Shown piece after piece: positions 1 through 13,893 of a stretch of 64,000 bases of DNA. The first letter of the stretch is position 1. Each line of letters opens with the position of its first letter. This DNA is from Desulfovibrio desulfuricans. GTDB taxonomy: Bacteria > Desulfobacterota > Desulfovibrionia > Desulfovibrionales > Desulfovibrionaceae. The notes beneath the pieces are model-generated. The model was not told the DNA's origin. It searched no databases and saw nothing but the letters and a program-made list of their open reading frames with translations. The stretch covers positions 1 through 64,000 of the forward strand of contig NZ_CP036295.1 of the NCBI RefSeq assembly GCF_004801255.1. The letters are read 5' to 3'. The position numbers and the translations under genes were made by a program.

Positions 1-116
1 TGGTATGCGTGTTCTTTGCTCCTCCATGGCGTGAACCGCGCCAAAACCGGCATGCAAGGCCCGTTGGCCCTGCCAGTAAAAACCGGTTGCCCTGGCGCCA
101 TGCACGGAAGGAACTG

Positions 117-125
117 TTATCCACA
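117..125 (+). promoter_or_regulatory. DnaA box upstream of dnaA
   Basis: TTATCCACA is an exact match to the classical DnaA-box consensus TTATNCACA. It lies 26 bases before the chosen dnaA start and would fall inside the coding sequence if the longer frame from base 16 were used. This supports both the later start and autoregulation by DnaA. I saw no cluster of boxes, so the full origin is probably upstream of the window. Confidence 0.7.
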
Positions 126-150
126 GGCCTATGGACAGGCCGCGCACACT

Positions 151-1488
151 ATGCTGAAAAACGAGTTGCGGGACATACTGACGCGGCAAAAAGCCGATGA
201 CAGGGGAGACTGGCTGGAATCCCTTACCCTGCGTCAAGAAGGCGACACGCTGAATGTCGGGTTTCCCCACTTTTATTTTGCCGCGTGGTTCAGTCAGCAC
301 AAGCGCGATCTTTTTGAACAGGCGCTTTCCTGCCGTTTTGCCGACGAAAGGCTTCCTCAAATTGTATACGAGCAGCCCGCGCTGGGTCATGTACAAACAT
401 GGTCGCTGCAACATGCGGGACAGGAAGCCCCAGGCCAAAACGGCGCAAACACGGCGGATCGACCTGTCGACGCTTCAGCCCACGGCAATGAAAACGACGC
501 CTTTACGGCCTTTATTGCCAATGCAAAAAACTCCTTTCCTCTGGCTGCCGCCAAGGAGATAGCGGAGCAGCGCGCCGGCGTGACCTACAACCCGTTTTTG
601 CTTTGCGGGCGCAGCGGCACGGGCAAGAGCCACATTCTGCGATCCATGGCCGCAACGCTGCAGCAGAGCCAGACTGGCAACCGCGTCATCATTGCCCCGG
701 CAGCACGTTTTTGCGCCGACAATCCGGCCTGGGTACGCCATCCGGAACTTTTCTGGCAGCAGTGGGATGTGCTGCTGCTGGACGACATACAGGACCTTGC
801 CGGGCAGACGGCCTGGCAGCAAAAGCTTGTGGCATGCATGGACGCCTGCCCGCCATCTACCTCGCCGGGGCGCAGGTCGGGGCAGATGGTATTTGCCTGC
901 ACAGGACAGCCCCAGGCGCTCAAGGCCCTGGACGAGCGTCTGCGCTCGCGGCTTGAAAGCGGCCTCGTGGTGGAACTCATGGAACCTGACCTTGACGTGC
1001 GCATGCGCTACCTGCAGGCCACATGCAAAGAAAGAAACATGAACCTTTCACGCGACCAGTTGCTGTTCATAGCGCAACGCTGTTCGCAGTTTCGCCTGCT
1101 GCAGGGCCTGCTTATCAAGGTGGCGGCTTTTTGCTCTGTGACGGGCTGTGAACTGTCGCAGGCAGATCTTGAAAACATCGTCCGCACGGGCGTGGCCGAC
1201 AAAACGCCAGGCTGCCTTGAAATTCTTGGTGAAGTGGCGCGCACCATGAACTTGCGGGCCGAGGACGTACTTGGCGGCAAACGCCGCCCTGACCTTGTGC
1301 TGGCCCGTCAGATCGCCATGTATATCTGCCGGCGCAAGCTGGGGCTTTCGTACCCTGAGCTAGGGCGGGCTTTTGGCGGAAAGGACCATAGTACTGTCAT
1401 CCATGCAATTAAAAAGATTAAGAAATTTCTAGTTAGTGACAAAGCGCTCCAGCAGTTAGTGGCGGAACTGGAGCTTAAGACACAATAG
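151..1488 (+). CDS. dnaA: Chromosomal replication initiator DnaA (divergent)
   Basis: DnaA is the AAA+ initiator that binds DnaA boxes and opens the origin. The 445-residue product has Walker A GRSGTGKS (about 153-160), Walker B VLLLDD (207-212), an arginine-rich RLRSRLESG stretch (263-271) and the C-terminal box-binding signature GKDHSTVIHA (410-419). The start was placed at base 151 because MLKNELRDIL is a typical DnaA N-terminus and the DnaA box then falls in the leader. The reading frame itself is open back to base 16. The sensor-II region usually reads NVRELEG, but here it is SQFRLLQG, keeping only the arginine and the final glycine. Desulfovibrio genomes can carry two dnaA genes, and this looks like the divergent one beside dnaN. 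It is followed by dnaN on the same strand. Confidence 0.93.
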   Translation: MLKNELRDILTRQKADDRGDWLESLTLRQEGDTLNVGFPHFYFAAWFSQHKRDLFEQALSCRFADERLPQIVYEQPALGHVQTWSLQHAGQEAPGQNGANTADRPVDASAHGNENDAFTAFIANAKNSFPLAAAKEIAEQRAGVTYNPFLLCGRSGTGKSHILRSMAATLQQSQTGNRVIIAPAARFCADNPAWVRHPELFWQQWDVLLLDDIQDLAGQTAWQQKLVACMDACPPSTSPGRRSGQMVFACTGQPQALKALDERLRSRLESGLVVELMEPDLDVRMRYLQATCKERNMNLSRDQLLFIAQRCSQFRLLQGLLIKVAAFCSVTGCELSQADLENIVRTGVADKTPGCLEILGEVARTMNLRAEDVLGGKRRPDLVLARQIAMYICRRKLGLSYPELGRAFGGKDHSTVIHAIKKIKKFLVSDKALQQLVAELELKTQ

Positions 1489-1615
1489 CGCCCCGCAGCC
1501 GGGGTGAAACCACAGGGCAATGTCACCGGCGTTTCCTGCGAAGGCACTGAAATGTTCCAAAAAAAGTTAATAAAAAAAGCAAGTTAAACAGCTTAGAAAC
1601 ATAGCTACAGACGTC

Positions 1616-1629
1616 TATAATAGTAAGGA
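1616..1629 (+). promoter_or_regulatory. -10 hexamer and Shine-Dalgarno before dnaN
   Basis: A perfect TATAAT at 1616-1621 sits in an AT-rich gap, followed at once by AAGGA at 1625-1629, eight bases before the dnaN ATG. If the hexamer were used, transcription would begin near 1628 and cut into the Shine-Dalgarno. It may therefore be fortuitous or give an almost leaderless message. The Shine-Dalgarno itself decides the dnaN start. No good -35 box is visible. Confidence 0.4.
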
Positions 1630-1637
1630 AAAAACAT

Positions 1638-5197
<3,560 letters not shown>

Positions 5198-5215
5198 GCT
5201 CCGGGCGTGCATAAC

Positions 5216-5233
5216 CTGCCCGTCGGCGGGCAG
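5216..5233 (+). other. Hairpin just after gyrB
   Basis: CTGCCCG and CGGGCAG form a perfect seven-base-pair stem around a TCGG tetraloop, 19 bases past the gyrB stop. No T-run follows, so it is not a classical intrinsic terminator. It may stabilise the gyrB 3' end or slow polymerase before gyrA. Confidence 0.45.
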
Positions 5234-5286
5234 ATATGCGTGCGCCTGTGTATGTTTTTTACTTACCTGTGCGGGCAACTGACGGT

Positions 5287-5352
5287 TTGAACGTACTTTT
5301 GCCGCACAACATATAAAAAGGGGTTTCAGCGGGGCGTAGCCCCCTGAAAACC
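5287..5352 (+). promoter_or_regulatory. Candidate gyrA promoter and leader hairpin
   Basis: TTGAAC (5287-5292) and TATAAA (5312-5317), 19 bases apart, form a plausible but loosely spaced promoter. They are followed by a long stem-loop at 5322-5352: GGTTTCAG, GGGGC, a gta loop, GCCCC, then CTGAAAACC, with two single-base bulges. The hairpin lies in the gyrA leader about 46 bases before the GTG start and could affect gyrA expression. Confidence 0.35.
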
Positions 5353-5398
5353 GGGGGCCTGCCCTCCGATCCCCAAAATAACAGCAGCGAGGCCCGCA

Positions 5399-7951
5399 GT
5401 GGCAGACATGCAGTCGCAGATAAGCATAGAAAAAGAACTCCGCAAATCGTATCTGGAGTATTCCCTTTCGGTCATCATCGGGCGCGCCATCCCTGACGCG
5501 CGCGACGGCCTTAAGCCGGTGCACAGGCGTATTCTTTTTGCGCAGTACGAGCTTGCCAACAACTATAACCGTCCGCACAAAAAATCCGCGCGTATCGTCG
5601 GTGATGTCATCGGTAAATATCACCCGCACGGCGACTCTGCCGTGTACGACGCGCTGGTGCGTATGGCGCAGGAATTTTCCATGCGCGATCCGCTGGTGGA
5701 CGGGCAGGGCAACTTTGGTTCCATCGACGGCGACGCCGCAGCTGCCATGCGTTATACCGAAGTGCGCATGTCCAAGCTTGCCCAGGAGTTTTTGAACGAC
5801 CTGGACAAGAATACCGTGGACTTTCGTCCCAACTACGACAATACCCTGCAGGAACCCACGGTCATGCCGAGCAAGGTTCCCAATCTGCTGCTCAACGGCA
5901 GCTCGGGCATTGCCGTGGGTATGGCCACCAACATTCCGCCCCATAACCTTGGCGAACTGTGCGACGCGCTGCAACTGCTGCTTGATAACCCGCAGTGCAG
6001 CGTCGACGAGCTTATGGAATATGTGAAGGGGCCGGACTTTCCCACCCGTGGCTTTGTGTACGCGGGCAAGGGTCTGTACGACGCCTACCACACCGGGCGC
6101 GGCACCGTTAAGGTGCGTGGCCGTCTGGATTTGGAAGAACGCAAAAAGGGCGCGCAGAGTATTGTCATTCGCGAGATCCCCTTTGGGCTTAACAAAAGCT
6201 CGCTGGTGGAAAAAATCGCGGCTCTGGTCAATGACCGCAAGATCGACGGCATCACCGACCTGCGTGACGAATCTGACCGCAAGGGCATCCGCGTGGTTAT
6301 CGACCTCAAGCGCGGCACCATCCCCGACATTGTGATCAATGCCCTGTACAAGTTTACGCCGCTTGAAACGAGCTTTGGCATCAACATGCTGGCCGTGGTG
6401 GACAACCGCCCCCAGCTGCTTACCCTCAAGACGGCGCTTTCGTGCTTTGTGGATCACCGGCGCGAGGTGGTCATCCGCCGCACGCGTTTTGACCTTGAAA
6501 AGGCCGAGGCCCGGGCGCACATTCTCGAAGGTCTGCGCATCGCCATCGACAATATCGACGAGGTGGTGGCCCTTATTCGCGCTTCGGCCAACCCGGAAGA
6601 AGCCCGTAACGCCCTGATGGAGCGGTTTACGTTTTCAGAGCTGCAGGCCAAGGCCATCCTTGAAATGCGCCTGCAGCGCCTCACCGGCCTGCAGCGCGAA
6701 GAACTGATGAACGAATACAAGGACCTGCTGCAGAAGATCGAATTCTACCGCTCCATTCTTGAAAATTCAGAAGTGCTGCGCGGCGAGCTCAAGCGCGAGA
6801 TCGCCGAGATACGCGACAACTTCGCCACGCCCCGGCGCACCGAAGTGCTGCGCGAAGCCCTGAGCGACATTGATATTGAAGACCTCATCCCCGACGAGGA
6901 AGTGGTCATTACCCTGTCGCGGCGCGGCTACATGAAGCGCACCGGGCTTGAAAACTATCAGCAGCAAAAACGCGGCGGCAAGGGCATTGCCGCACTGCAT
7001 ACCTCGGACGACGACTATGTGCAGGAGTTTTTGACCACCACCAATCACCAGTACCTCTGCCTGTTTACCAACAAGGGCCGCATGCACCAGCTCAAGGTGC
7101 ACCAGGTGCCCGAGGGCAGCCGTACGGCCAAGGGCGTGCATATCAACAACCTGCTGCCGCTCGAGGAAAACGAGTGGGTGACGACGGTGCTGGCCCTGCG
7201 CGAATTTGCCGAGGACAAGTTCTTTTTGTTCATCACCAAGCGGGGCATGATCAAACGTTCGTCCGCGTCGCTGTACGCGCGTTGCCGCAAGACCGGCCTT
7301 ATGGCCGTGGGCCTGCGCGAGGACGACGAGCTTGTGGTTGTGCGACCCATCCGCGACAACAGCCATGTTGTGCTGGCCACGGCCGACGGCTTTTCCATCC
7401 GCTTTGCCTGCAACGACGTGCGCCCCATGGGCCGCGTGGCTACGGGCGTCAAGGGCATTGCCCTGCGCAGGCAGGACTTTGTGGTGGCCGCCGTCATCAC
7501 AAAGGACATTGACCTGACCACAGAGATAATGTCCATCTCGGCCAACGGTTACGGCAAGCGCACCAGCGTCGACCTGTACCGTCTGCAGTCGCGCGGCGGC
7601 AAGGGCATCATCAACTTCAAGGTGACGGGCAAGACCGGCCCCGTTATCGGTGCCATGCCCGTGCGCGACAACGACGGCCTCATTCTGTTGACCTCGTCCA
7701 ACAAGATCGTGCGCATTGGCGTTGACGATGTGCGCAGCAAGGGTAGGGCAACCATGGGCGTTATGCTTGTGCGCCTTGACGAAGGCGCGCATGTGGTGGG
7801 CTTTGACCGTGTTGACGAGGGCGGGCAGACCGGCAGGGACGCCAATGCTGAATTGGACGGCGACGACTTCGCCGGGGTTTCTTCCACGCCCGCCGTTGTT
7901 GAGCCCGAAGTGCCCGGCAGTGATGCCGCAGACGACGACGGCGAGGAATAA
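5399..7951 (+). CDS. gyrA: DNA gyrase subunit A
   Basis: GyrA breaks and rejoins DNA through a tyrosine and wraps DNA with its C-terminal beta-pinwheel. The catalytic Tyr is at about residue 119 ([11 protein letters not shown]). The quinolone-resistance region reads [10 protein letters not shown] with Ser80 and Asp84, the drug-sensitive state. A GyrA-box-like QKRGGKG near 522-528 marks it as gyrase rather than topoisomerase IV. A GTG start is chosen because GAGG sits six bases before it; an ATG nine bases further in is the alternative. The 850 residues end in an acidic tail (ADDDGEE), as in many GyrA proteins. Confidence 0.96.
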   Translation: MADMQSQISIEKELRKSYLEYSLSVIIGRAIPDARDGLKPVHRRILFAQYELANNYNRPHKKSARIVGDVIGKYHPHGDSAVYDALVRMAQEFSMRDPLVDGQGNFGSIDGDAAAAMRYTEVRMSKLAQEFLNDLDKNTVDFRPNYDNTLQEPTVMPSKVPNLLLNGSSGIAVGMATNIPPHNLGELCDALQLLLDNPQCSVDELMEYVKGPDFPTRGFVYAGKGLYDAYHTGRGTVKVRGRLDLEERKKGAQSIVIREIPFGLNKSSLVEKIAALVNDRKIDGITDLRDESDRKGIRVVIDLKRGTIPDIVINALYKFTPLETSFGINMLAVVDNRPQLLTLKTALSCFVDHRREVVIRRTRFDLEKAEARAHILEGLRIAIDNIDEVVALIRASANPEEARNALMERFTFSELQAKAILEMRLQRLTGLQREELMNEYKDLLQKIEFYRSILENSEVLRGELKREIAEIRDNFATPRRTEVLREALSDIDIEDLIPDEEVVITLSRRGYMKRTGLENYQQQKRGGKGIAALHTSDDDYVQEFLTTTNHQYLCLFTNKGRMHQLKVHQVPEGSRTAKGVHINNLLPLEENEWVTTVLALREFAEDKFFLFITKRGMIKRSSASLYARCRKTGLMAVGLREDDELVVVRPIRDNSHVVLATADGFSIRFACNDVRPMGRVATGVKGIALRRQDFVVAAVITKDIDLTTEIMSISANGYGKRTSVDLYRLQSRGGKGIINFKVTGKTGPVIGAMPVRDNDGLILLTSSNKIVRIGVDDVRSKGRATMGVMLVRLDEGAHVVGFDRVDEGGQTGRDANAELDGDDFAGVSSTPAVVEPEVPGSDAADDDGEE

Positions 7952-7960
7952 AAACGACTG

Positions 7961-8773
7961 ATGAAAATACTGCGGCGGGTTTGCGGCAAGGCTCTGCCCC
8001 TGTGTCTGTGTCTGTTTTTTGCGGGCTTTCTGTGTGCTTGCAAAGACCAGAACATCGTGGGCGACGATCTTTCCGCTGCCCGTACCGCGGTATCTTTACG
8101 CGACTGGTCACTTGCCGAAAGGCTTTTGGAGCGTTATCTGCGTGAGGCGCGGGACGCTGACCTGCGCTGGGAGGCGTGGCAGCAGCTCCTGGTGGTGCTC
8201 AACGCCGCCGGGCAGGAGCCGCGCACAACGCTTGAGTATCTGGAAACCATGCTGGCGGAATTTGCGGACAACGACGCCAGAAGCGCCGTTATCCTGCGCC
8301 GTATGGGCGAGGTTAACGAGGGCATGCGCCGTTATGGTCGTGCGGCCGACGCCTGGAACGCCTACATAGGCCTTGGCGGTCTGTCCGCCGAGCAGACGGT
8401 GGACGGCTACCGCAGGCTTGCGGCCATGCAGTTTAATCTGCGCCGTTTTGACGCGGGGGAGGATACCCTCCAGCAGTGTCTGGCCCTGCCCCTTGCCGAC
8501 CATGATAAAATAATGTGCATGTACGACCTTGCCGACCAGAACATGGCGAGGGAGCGCTGGCAGGAGGTTTCCGACCTTTGCCAGCAGATACTGGACAGCG
8601 ACCCTGACAAGACCCTGCGCGGTCTGGCGGGGTATTTGCTGGCTGATGCCCTTGAGCAGCTCGGCAAAGGCAAGGAAGCCCTTAAAAACTTTGAACTGGC
8701 CCGCGACGATTATCCCAATCCGTCGGTCATTGATAATCGCATTGCGCATCTGCGCAAAAAACTGAAGAAGTAA
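7961..8773 (+). CDS. TPR-repeat lipoprotein
   Basis: This is a 270-residue predicted lipoprotein. The N-terminus is a basic and hydrophobic signal sequence ending in the lipobox LCAC, which puts the lipid-bearing cysteine at residue 27. The rest is alpha-helical with degenerate tetratricopeptide repeats (for example ARTAVSLRDWSLAERLLERY and the segment around ALEQLGKGKEALKNFELARD). TPR lipoproteins usually scaffold envelope complexes, but nothing here names a partner. It starts nine bases after gyrA and ends five bases before purF, so it is probably co-transcribed with both. Confidence 0.8.
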   Translation: MKILRRVCGKALPLCLCLFFAGFLCACKDQNIVGDDLSAARTAVSLRDWSLAERLLERYLREARDADLRWEAWQQLLVVLNAAGQEPRTTLEYLETMLAEFADNDARSAVILRRMGEVNEGMRRYGRAADAWNAYIGLGGLSAEQTVDGYRRLAAMQFNLRRFDAGEDTLQQCLALPLADHDKIMCMYDLADQNMARERWQEVSDLCQQILDSDPDKTLRGLAGYLLADALEQLGKGKEALKNFELARDDYPNPSVIDNRIAHLRKKLKK

Positions 8774-8778
8774 GGCCT

Positions 8779-10182
8779 ATGATCAAGCACGAATGCGGCG
8801 TATTCGGCATTTACGACCATGAAGAAGCGGCTCGTCTGGCTTATTTCGGTTTGTACGCACAGCAGCACCGCGGGCAGGAAAGCGCCGGCATTGTCACCTT
8901 TGACAAGGACGGCGTGCACGAACACAAGGGTATGGGTCTTGTGCCGGATGTTTTTTCCGAGGCGGATCTCAAGGCGCTTACCGGCAGAACAGCCATCGGT
9001 CATGTGCGCTATTCCACCACCGGGCGCTCCTCGAGCAGCAACGCCCAGCCTTTCCTTGCCCATTTCAAGGGGCGGGACGTGGTGCTTGCCCACAACGGCA
9101 ACCTGGTCAACGCGGCCCAGCTGCGCGAAGATCTGGAGAACGAAGGGGCCATTTTTTCCACCAGCAACGATACAGAGGTGTTCATGCACCTGCTGGTGCG
9201 CGCCCTCAGGCACAACGACCTGCCCGGCGCGGTCAAGGAGACCTGTGCGCGCGTGCGTGGGGCTTACTGCCTGCTGGTGATGGTCGATGGCGTCATGGTT
9301 GCTGTGCGCGACCCGCACGGTTTTCATCCGCTGGCCTTCGGGCGCATAGACGGCAGCCCCGTGTTTGCCTCCGAAACCTGCGCCTTTGACCTGCTTGAGG
9401 CCCAGTTTGAACGCTCGGTGGAGCCGGGCGAGATGCTTATTGTCAACGGCAACAGCGTGCGCAGCGACTATCTTTTGGGTCCGCTGCCCGAAAAACCGCG
9501 CCAGTGCATCTTTGAACTGGTCTATTTTGCCCGGCCCGACTCGTACATTTTTGACGAGCAGGTGTACCTGTGCCGCAAAAAAATGGGCTGGAACCTGGCT
9601 GACGAATCGGCCCCTGACGTGGACTCCGTCATGCCTTTTCCCGATTCGGGCATATACCCCGCGCTTGGCTTTGCGCAACGCTCCGGGCTGCCCTACGAGC
9701 ACGCCATGATACGCAACCACTATGTGGGGCGCACGTTTATTCAGCCTTCGCAGAGCATGCGCAGCTTTGGCGTGCGGGTTAAGATCAACCCTGTGCGCGA
9801 GATGATCGAGGGCAAACGCATCTGTATTATCGACGACAGCATTGTACGCGGCACCACCATGATGACCCGCGTCAAAAAGCTGCGCGAGCTTGGCGCCAAA
9901 GAGGTGCACATCCGTATTTCCAGCCCGCCGGTCAGGTTTCCCTGCTTCTACGGCATAGACTTTTCTTCACGCGGCGAGCTTATTGCGGCCCAGCACAACC
10001 TGCAGGAAATAACCCGCAAGCTTGACGTGGATTCGCTGCATTACCTCAGCATCGGCGGGCTGCTCGGCTCGGTGAGCAAGCCGCAGAATTATTGCATGGC
10101 CTGCTTTACAGGCGACTACCCCGTGCCCTGCGACGAATGCACCGGCAAATTCAGCCTTGAATCTGCCTGCGCCAAAAGGTAG
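8779..10182 (+). CDS. purF: Amidophosphoribosyltransferase
   Basis: PurF catalyses the first committed step of purine synthesis, making phosphoribosylamine from PRPP and glutamine. Removal of the five-residue leader MIKHE would expose Cys6 as the N-terminal nucleophile of the glutaminase domain (CGVFGIYDHEEAA). The C-terminal phosphoribosyltransferase domain has the PRPP loop ICIIDDSIVRGTT. Cysteines near the C-terminus (CMAC, CDEC) could be ligands of the Fe-S cluster found in many PurF enzymes. The 467-residue length is standard. TAAGG stands four bases before the ATG. Confidence 0.96.
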   Translation: MIKHECGVFGIYDHEEAARLAYFGLYAQQHRGQESAGIVTFDKDGVHEHKGMGLVPDVFSEADLKALTGRTAIGHVRYSTTGRSSSSNAQPFLAHFKGRDVVLAHNGNLVNAAQLREDLENEGAIFSTSNDTEVFMHLLVRALRHNDLPGAVKETCARVRGAYCLLVMVDGVMVAVRDPHGFHPLAFGRIDGSPVFASETCAFDLLEAQFERSVEPGEMLIVNGNSVRSDYLLGPLPEKPRQCIFELVYFARPDSYIFDEQVYLCRKKMGWNLADESAPDVDSVMPFPDSGIYPALGFAQRSGLPYEHAMIRNHYVGRTFIQPSQSMRSFGVRVKINPVREMIEGKRICIIDDSIVRGTTMMTRVKKLRELGAKEVHIRISSPPVRFPCFYGIDFSSRGELIAAQHNLQEITRKLDVDSLHYLSIGGLLGSVSKPQNYCMACFTGDYPVPCDECTGKFSLESACAKR

Positions 10183-10236
10183 ACCATTTTCTTGCGCTGC
10201 CTTTCCTGAAGGCGGACAGTCTTATATGAGGAAGCC

Positions 10237-11493
10237 ATGAGTATCGCACGTATCAAGGGTTTTGCGGACATGTTTCCGCCTGACAGCGACCAGTTTACGC
10301 GCATCGAAAACACCGCGCGCGGCGTTTTTGGGCGCTACGGTTTTGTTGAGCTGCGCACGCCCCTGCTGGAGTTTACCGAGCTTTTTTGCCGCTCCATTGG
10401 CGAAGAAACCGATGTCGTGCAAAAGGAAATGTACACGTTTCCTGACCGCAAGGGGCGCTCGCTCACCCTGCGCCCCGAAGCCACCGCTGGCGTCATGCGG
10501 GCCTATATCGAGAGTGGGCTGAACAACCGCGAGGCTGTAAGCCGCCTGTTTACCACTGGCCCCATGTTTCGCTACGAGCGCCCGCAGAAGGGCCGCATGC
10601 GTCAGTTCCACCAGATTAACTGCGAGTGCCTTGGCAGTCACAGCCCCATGGCCGACGCTGAGCTTGTCAGCATGCTGCTGCGCTTTTTGTCTGATCTGGG
10701 TCTGACCGACCTCACGCTCAAGATCAACTCGCTCGGCTGCTCAGAGTGCCGACCCAAATACAAGGCGGCCCTGCTCGAATATCTTGCCGGTGTGGATAAA
10801 AGTCTTCTTTGCCCCGACTGCGCCCGCAGGGTTGAGACCAACCCGCTGCGCGTGCTCGACTGCAAGCAGCCTGGTTGCCGCGCCATTACAGACAACGCTC
10901 CCAAGCTGCTCGACTACAATTGCCCTGACTGCCGTGCTCACTTTGATACCGTGCTGCAGCTGCTTGACGGGCAGGGTCTGCCCTATGAGCTCGACCACAG
11001 GCTTGTACGCGGCCTTGATTATTACTGCCGCACCACGTTCGAGGTGGTGAGCGGCAGCATTGGCGCGCAGGCGGCGGTGGCTGGCGGTGGCAGGTATGAC
11101 GGGCTTGTGAAGAGCCTTGGCGGCCCCGACGTGCCCGGTGTTGGCTTTGCCTGCGGTATGGAGCGCCTTGCGCTCATGATGGGCGATGGCGGCGCGGCCG
11201 CAGCCGATTTTTATCTTGTCGCCATGGACCAGCAGAGCAGAACCCAGGGTTGGCAGCTTGCCCAGAAGCTGCGCAACGCCGGGCTGAGCGGTGAAATGAA
11301 TTTCAGTGAAGGCGGTTTTAAAAGCCTTATGCGTCAGGCGGGCAAGTCGGGCGCGAGGTATTGTCTGATCATCGGCCCCGATGAAGCCGCCCAGGGCGCA
11401 GTGGTCGTTAAAAACCTTGAAAGCGGCGAGCAAAGCTCCATGCCGCAGTCAGGTGTACTCCAATTCTTGCAAACGGGAACCAACAATGACTGA
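10237..11493 (+). CDS. hisS: Histidine-tRNA ligase
   Basis: HisRS charges tRNA-His. The 418-residue class II synthetase opens with [12 protein letters not shown] and has motif 2 [16 protein letters not shown]. The histidine-specific block [12 protein letters not shown] and the motif 3 region GFACGMERL are both present, followed by an anticodon-binding domain. Two cysteine pairs (CSEC, CPDC) occur in the insertion domain. GAGGAAGCC precedes the ATG. The 3' end overlaps the aspS start by eight bases, which suggests translational coupling of the two synthetases. Confidence 0.96.
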   Translation: MSIARIKGFADMFPPDSDQFTRIENTARGVFGRYGFVELRTPLLEFTELFCRSIGEETDVVQKEMYTFPDRKGRSLTLRPEATAGVMRAYIESGLNNREAVSRLFTTGPMFRYERPQKGRMRQFHQINCECLGSHSPMADAELVSMLLRFLSDLGLTDLTLKINSLGCSECRPKYKAALLEYLAGVDKSLLCPDCARRVETNPLRVLDCKQPGCRAITDNAPKLLDYNCPDCRAHFDTVLQLLDGQGLPYELDHRLVRGLDYYCRTTFEVVSGSIGAQAAVAGGGRYDGLVKSLGGPDVPGVGFACGMERLALMMGDGGAAAADFYLVAMDQQSRTQGWQLAQKLRNAGLSGEMNFSEGGFKSLMRQAGKSGARYCLIIGPDEAAQGAVVVKNLESGEQSSMPQSGVLQFLQTGTNND

Positions 11494-13360
11494 ACAGATG
11501 CAGACGCAGGACGCGCAGCAGGACGTGCAGCGCGAACACCAGAAATTCGTCACTGAGCTTGGAGACTGGCGGCGCAGCCATTCCTGCGGCCAGCTGACCA
11601 TCAAAAATGATGGTGAAGATGTTTGCCTGATGGGTTGGGTGCAGTATCGCCGCGACCACGGCGGTCTTATCTTTGTGGACCTGCGCGACCGCGATGGTCT
11701 TACCCAGGTTGTTTTCAGCCCCGACATCGCCCCGGCTGCCCACGAAAATGCCCATATTCTCCGCTCCGAGTATGTCCTCGCGGTCAAGGGCAAGGTGCGC
11801 CCGCGTCCTGACGGCATGGTCAACGCCACTATGGTTACCGGCCAGATTGAGATTGTGGCTTACGAATGGAAGCTGCTCAATACTTCCAAAACACCGCCTT
11901 TTCCCATTGAAGACCGTACCGACGCCGGTGAAAACCTGCGTCTTACGTGGCGTTATCTTGACCTGCGTCGTCCGCGCATGCAGGCCAACCTGCGCCTGCG
12001 CCACAAGGTTTCGCAGGCAGCCCGTCGTTTTCTCGACGACAACGGCTTTACGGAAGTGGAAACTCCGGTGCTCACCAAGTCCACGCCTGAAGGCGCGCGC
12101 GACTTTCTGGTGCCCAGCCGCCTGAACAATGGCGAATTTTACGCCCTGCCGCAGTCCCCTCAGCTGTTCAAGCAGCTGCTCATGGTGGCGGGCATGGACC
12201 GCTACTTCCAGATCGTGCGCTGCTTCCGCGACGAAGACCTGCGCGCCGACCGTCAGCCCGAGTTTACGCAGGTCGACCTTGAGATGAGCTTTGCTGATGA
12301 AGAGCAGGTCATGACCATTGCCGAAGGCCTCATGGCCCGCGTGTTCAAGGACGTCATGGGCAAGGATCTTTGCCTGCCGTTCCCGCGCATGCCCTGGGAC
12401 GAAGCCATGGCACGCTACGGCGTGGACAAGCCCGACACCCGTTTTGGTCTTGAGCTTGTTGACCTTACCGACATTGTACGCGGTTCGGGTTTCAAGCTTT
12501 TTGCTACGGCGCAGCTGGTCAAGGGTATGAAGGTTCCCGGCGGCGAATCCATGACTCGCAAGGAAATTGACGCCTTTACCGAGTTTGTGAAGATTTACGG
12601 CGCGCAGGGTCTGGCCTGGATCAAGATCAAGGCCGATGAATGGCAGTCGCCCATAGCCAAGTTTCTCTCTGACGCGGAGCGCAAGGGCATTGCCGATGCG
12701 CTGGATCTCAAGGTCGGCGATATCGTCTTTTTCCAGGCTGGCGAGCCAGCCATGGTCAACGCCGCTCTGGGCAACCTGCGCGTGCACCTGGCCAACCACC
12801 TCAAGCTGATACCCGAAAACAGCTTCAACTTCTTGTGGGTTACGGACTTTCCGCTTTACGAATACGACGAGGAAGACAAGCGCTACGTGGCCTGCCACCA
12901 TCCCTTTACCTCGCCCGCGCCCGGCCATATGGATCTGATGATATCTGACCCGGCCAAGGCCCGCGCCCGTGCCTACGACATGGTGCTCAACGGCTGCGAA
13001 GTGGGCGGCGGTTCCATCCGCATCCATTCGGGCGAAGTGCAGCGGCGCATGTTTAAGGCCCTTGGCTTTACGCCCGAGCAGGCCGACGAACAGTTTGGCT
13101 TTCTTATTCAGGCGCTTGACCTTGGCGCACCGCCGCATGGCGGTTTGGCCTTTGGTCTTGACCGTCTGGTCATGCTGCTTTCGGCTTCGCCCAGCATCCG
13201 TGACGTTATTGCCTTCCCCAAGACGCAAAAGGCTACCTGCCTCATGACCGACGCGCCCGCTGGCGTTTCGTCGCGTCAGTTGAGGGAGCTGGGTTTGCGC
13301 TTGCGCGAAGTTCCTGCAGCGGAGCAAAAAAAGGACGGCGCAGCAGCCGATAAACCATAG
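11486..13360 (+). CDS. aspS: Aspartate-tRNA ligase
   Basis: AspRS charges tRNA-Asp. The 624-residue product has an N-terminal OB-fold anticodon-binding domain ([18 protein letters not shown]) and a class II catalytic core with FLVPSR and [16 protein letters not shown]. It also carries the bacterial GAD insertion domain and a motif 3 region [13 protein letters not shown]. The open frame extends upstream into hisS, but [10 protein letters not shown] at 11486 follows a weak GGGA and avoids a long overlap. About 20 extra N-terminal residues and a charged C-terminal tail are not part of the core fold. I cannot tell from sequence alone whether it also misacylates tRNA-Asn. Confidence 0.95.
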   Translation: MTEQMQTQDAQQDVQREHQKFVTELGDWRRSHSCGQLTIKNDGEDVCLMGWVQYRRDHGGLIFVDLRDRDGLTQVVFSPDIAPAAHENAHILRSEYVLAVKGKVRPRPDGMVNATMVTGQIEIVAYEWKLLNTSKTPPFPIEDRTDAGENLRLTWRYLDLRRPRMQANLRLRHKVSQAARRFLDDNGFTEVETPVLTKSTPEGARDFLVPSRLNNGEFYALPQSPQLFKQLLMVAGMDRYFQIVRCFRDEDLRADRQPEFTQVDLEMSFADEEQVMTIAEGLMARVFKDVMGKDLCLPFPRMPWDEAMARYGVDKPDTRFGLELVDLTDIVRGSGFKLFATAQLVKGMKVPGGESMTRKEIDAFTEFVKIYGAQGLAWIKIKADEWQSPIAKFLSDAERKGIADALDLKVGDIVFFQAGEPAMVNAALGNLRVHLANHLKLIPENSFNFLWVTDFPLYEYDEEDKRYVACHHPFTSPAPGHMDLMISDPAKARARAYDMVLNGCEVGGGSIRIHSGEVQRRMFKALGFTPEQADEQFGFLIQALDLGAPPHGGLAFGLDRLVMLLSASPSIRDVIAFPKTQKATCLMTDAPAGVSSRQLRELGLRLREVPAAEQKKDGAAADKP

Positions 13361-13374
13361 GGGGCGAACCCTGC

Positions 13375-13893
13375 ATGATTCTTGATATTGTCGTCTACCC
13401 TGATCCGCGGCTCAAAGAGGTTTGCAAACCAGTTGGCGAGATAACGGACGAAATTCGCCAGCTGGCCGCAGACATGCTTGAGACCATGTATGCAGCGCCT
13501 GGCGTTGGGCTTGCCGCCCCTCAGGTGGGCCGCAACATCCGCATGCTTGTTATGGATCCTGCCATGCAGGATGAGGAAAAAAATCCACGGGTGCTTATCA
13601 ATCCTGTGCTGACCCTCTCTGGCGAGAAGGTTGTCAGCGAGCAGGAGGGCTGCCTCTCGGTGCCCATGAACTACCGCGCGGATGTACCCCGTATGAGCAA
13701 TGTGCACCTGCACGCCTTGGATCTGGACGGCAATGTTATCGAAGAGGATCTTGAAGAGTTCCCTGCCATTATTCTGCAGCATGAATTCGACCATCTGGAC
13801 GGCATACTGTTTATCGACAAGATAAGCCGCCTGCGCCGCACCCTGTACGACAGCAAGGTGAAAAAATGGCTCAAACGCAAAAATGCCGCATAG
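13375..13893 (+). CDS. def: Peptide deformylase
   Basis: Def removes the N-formyl group from new proteins. All three metal-site motifs are present in the 172 residues: GVGLAAPQ, EGCLS with the cysteine ligand, and HEFDH with two histidine ligands and the catalytic glutamate. GGGGGCG lies ahead of the ATG. The last 28 bases overlap the start of fmt, an unusually deep overlap that joins formylation and deformylation genes in one translational unit. Confidence 0.96.
   Translation: MILDIVVYPDPRLKEVCKPVGEITDEIRQLAADMLETMYAAPGVGLAAPQVGRNIRMLVMDPAMQDEEKNPRVLINPVLTLSGEKVVSEQEGCLSVPMNYRADVPRMSNVHLHALDLDGNVIEEDLEEFPAIILQHEFDHLDGILFIDKISRLRRTLYDSKVKKWLKRKNAA

Noticed and set aside
16-150. N-terminal extension of dnaA from base 16
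   Set aside because: It would include the DnaA box and lacks similarity to DnaA; MLKNELRDIL at 151 is a normal start.
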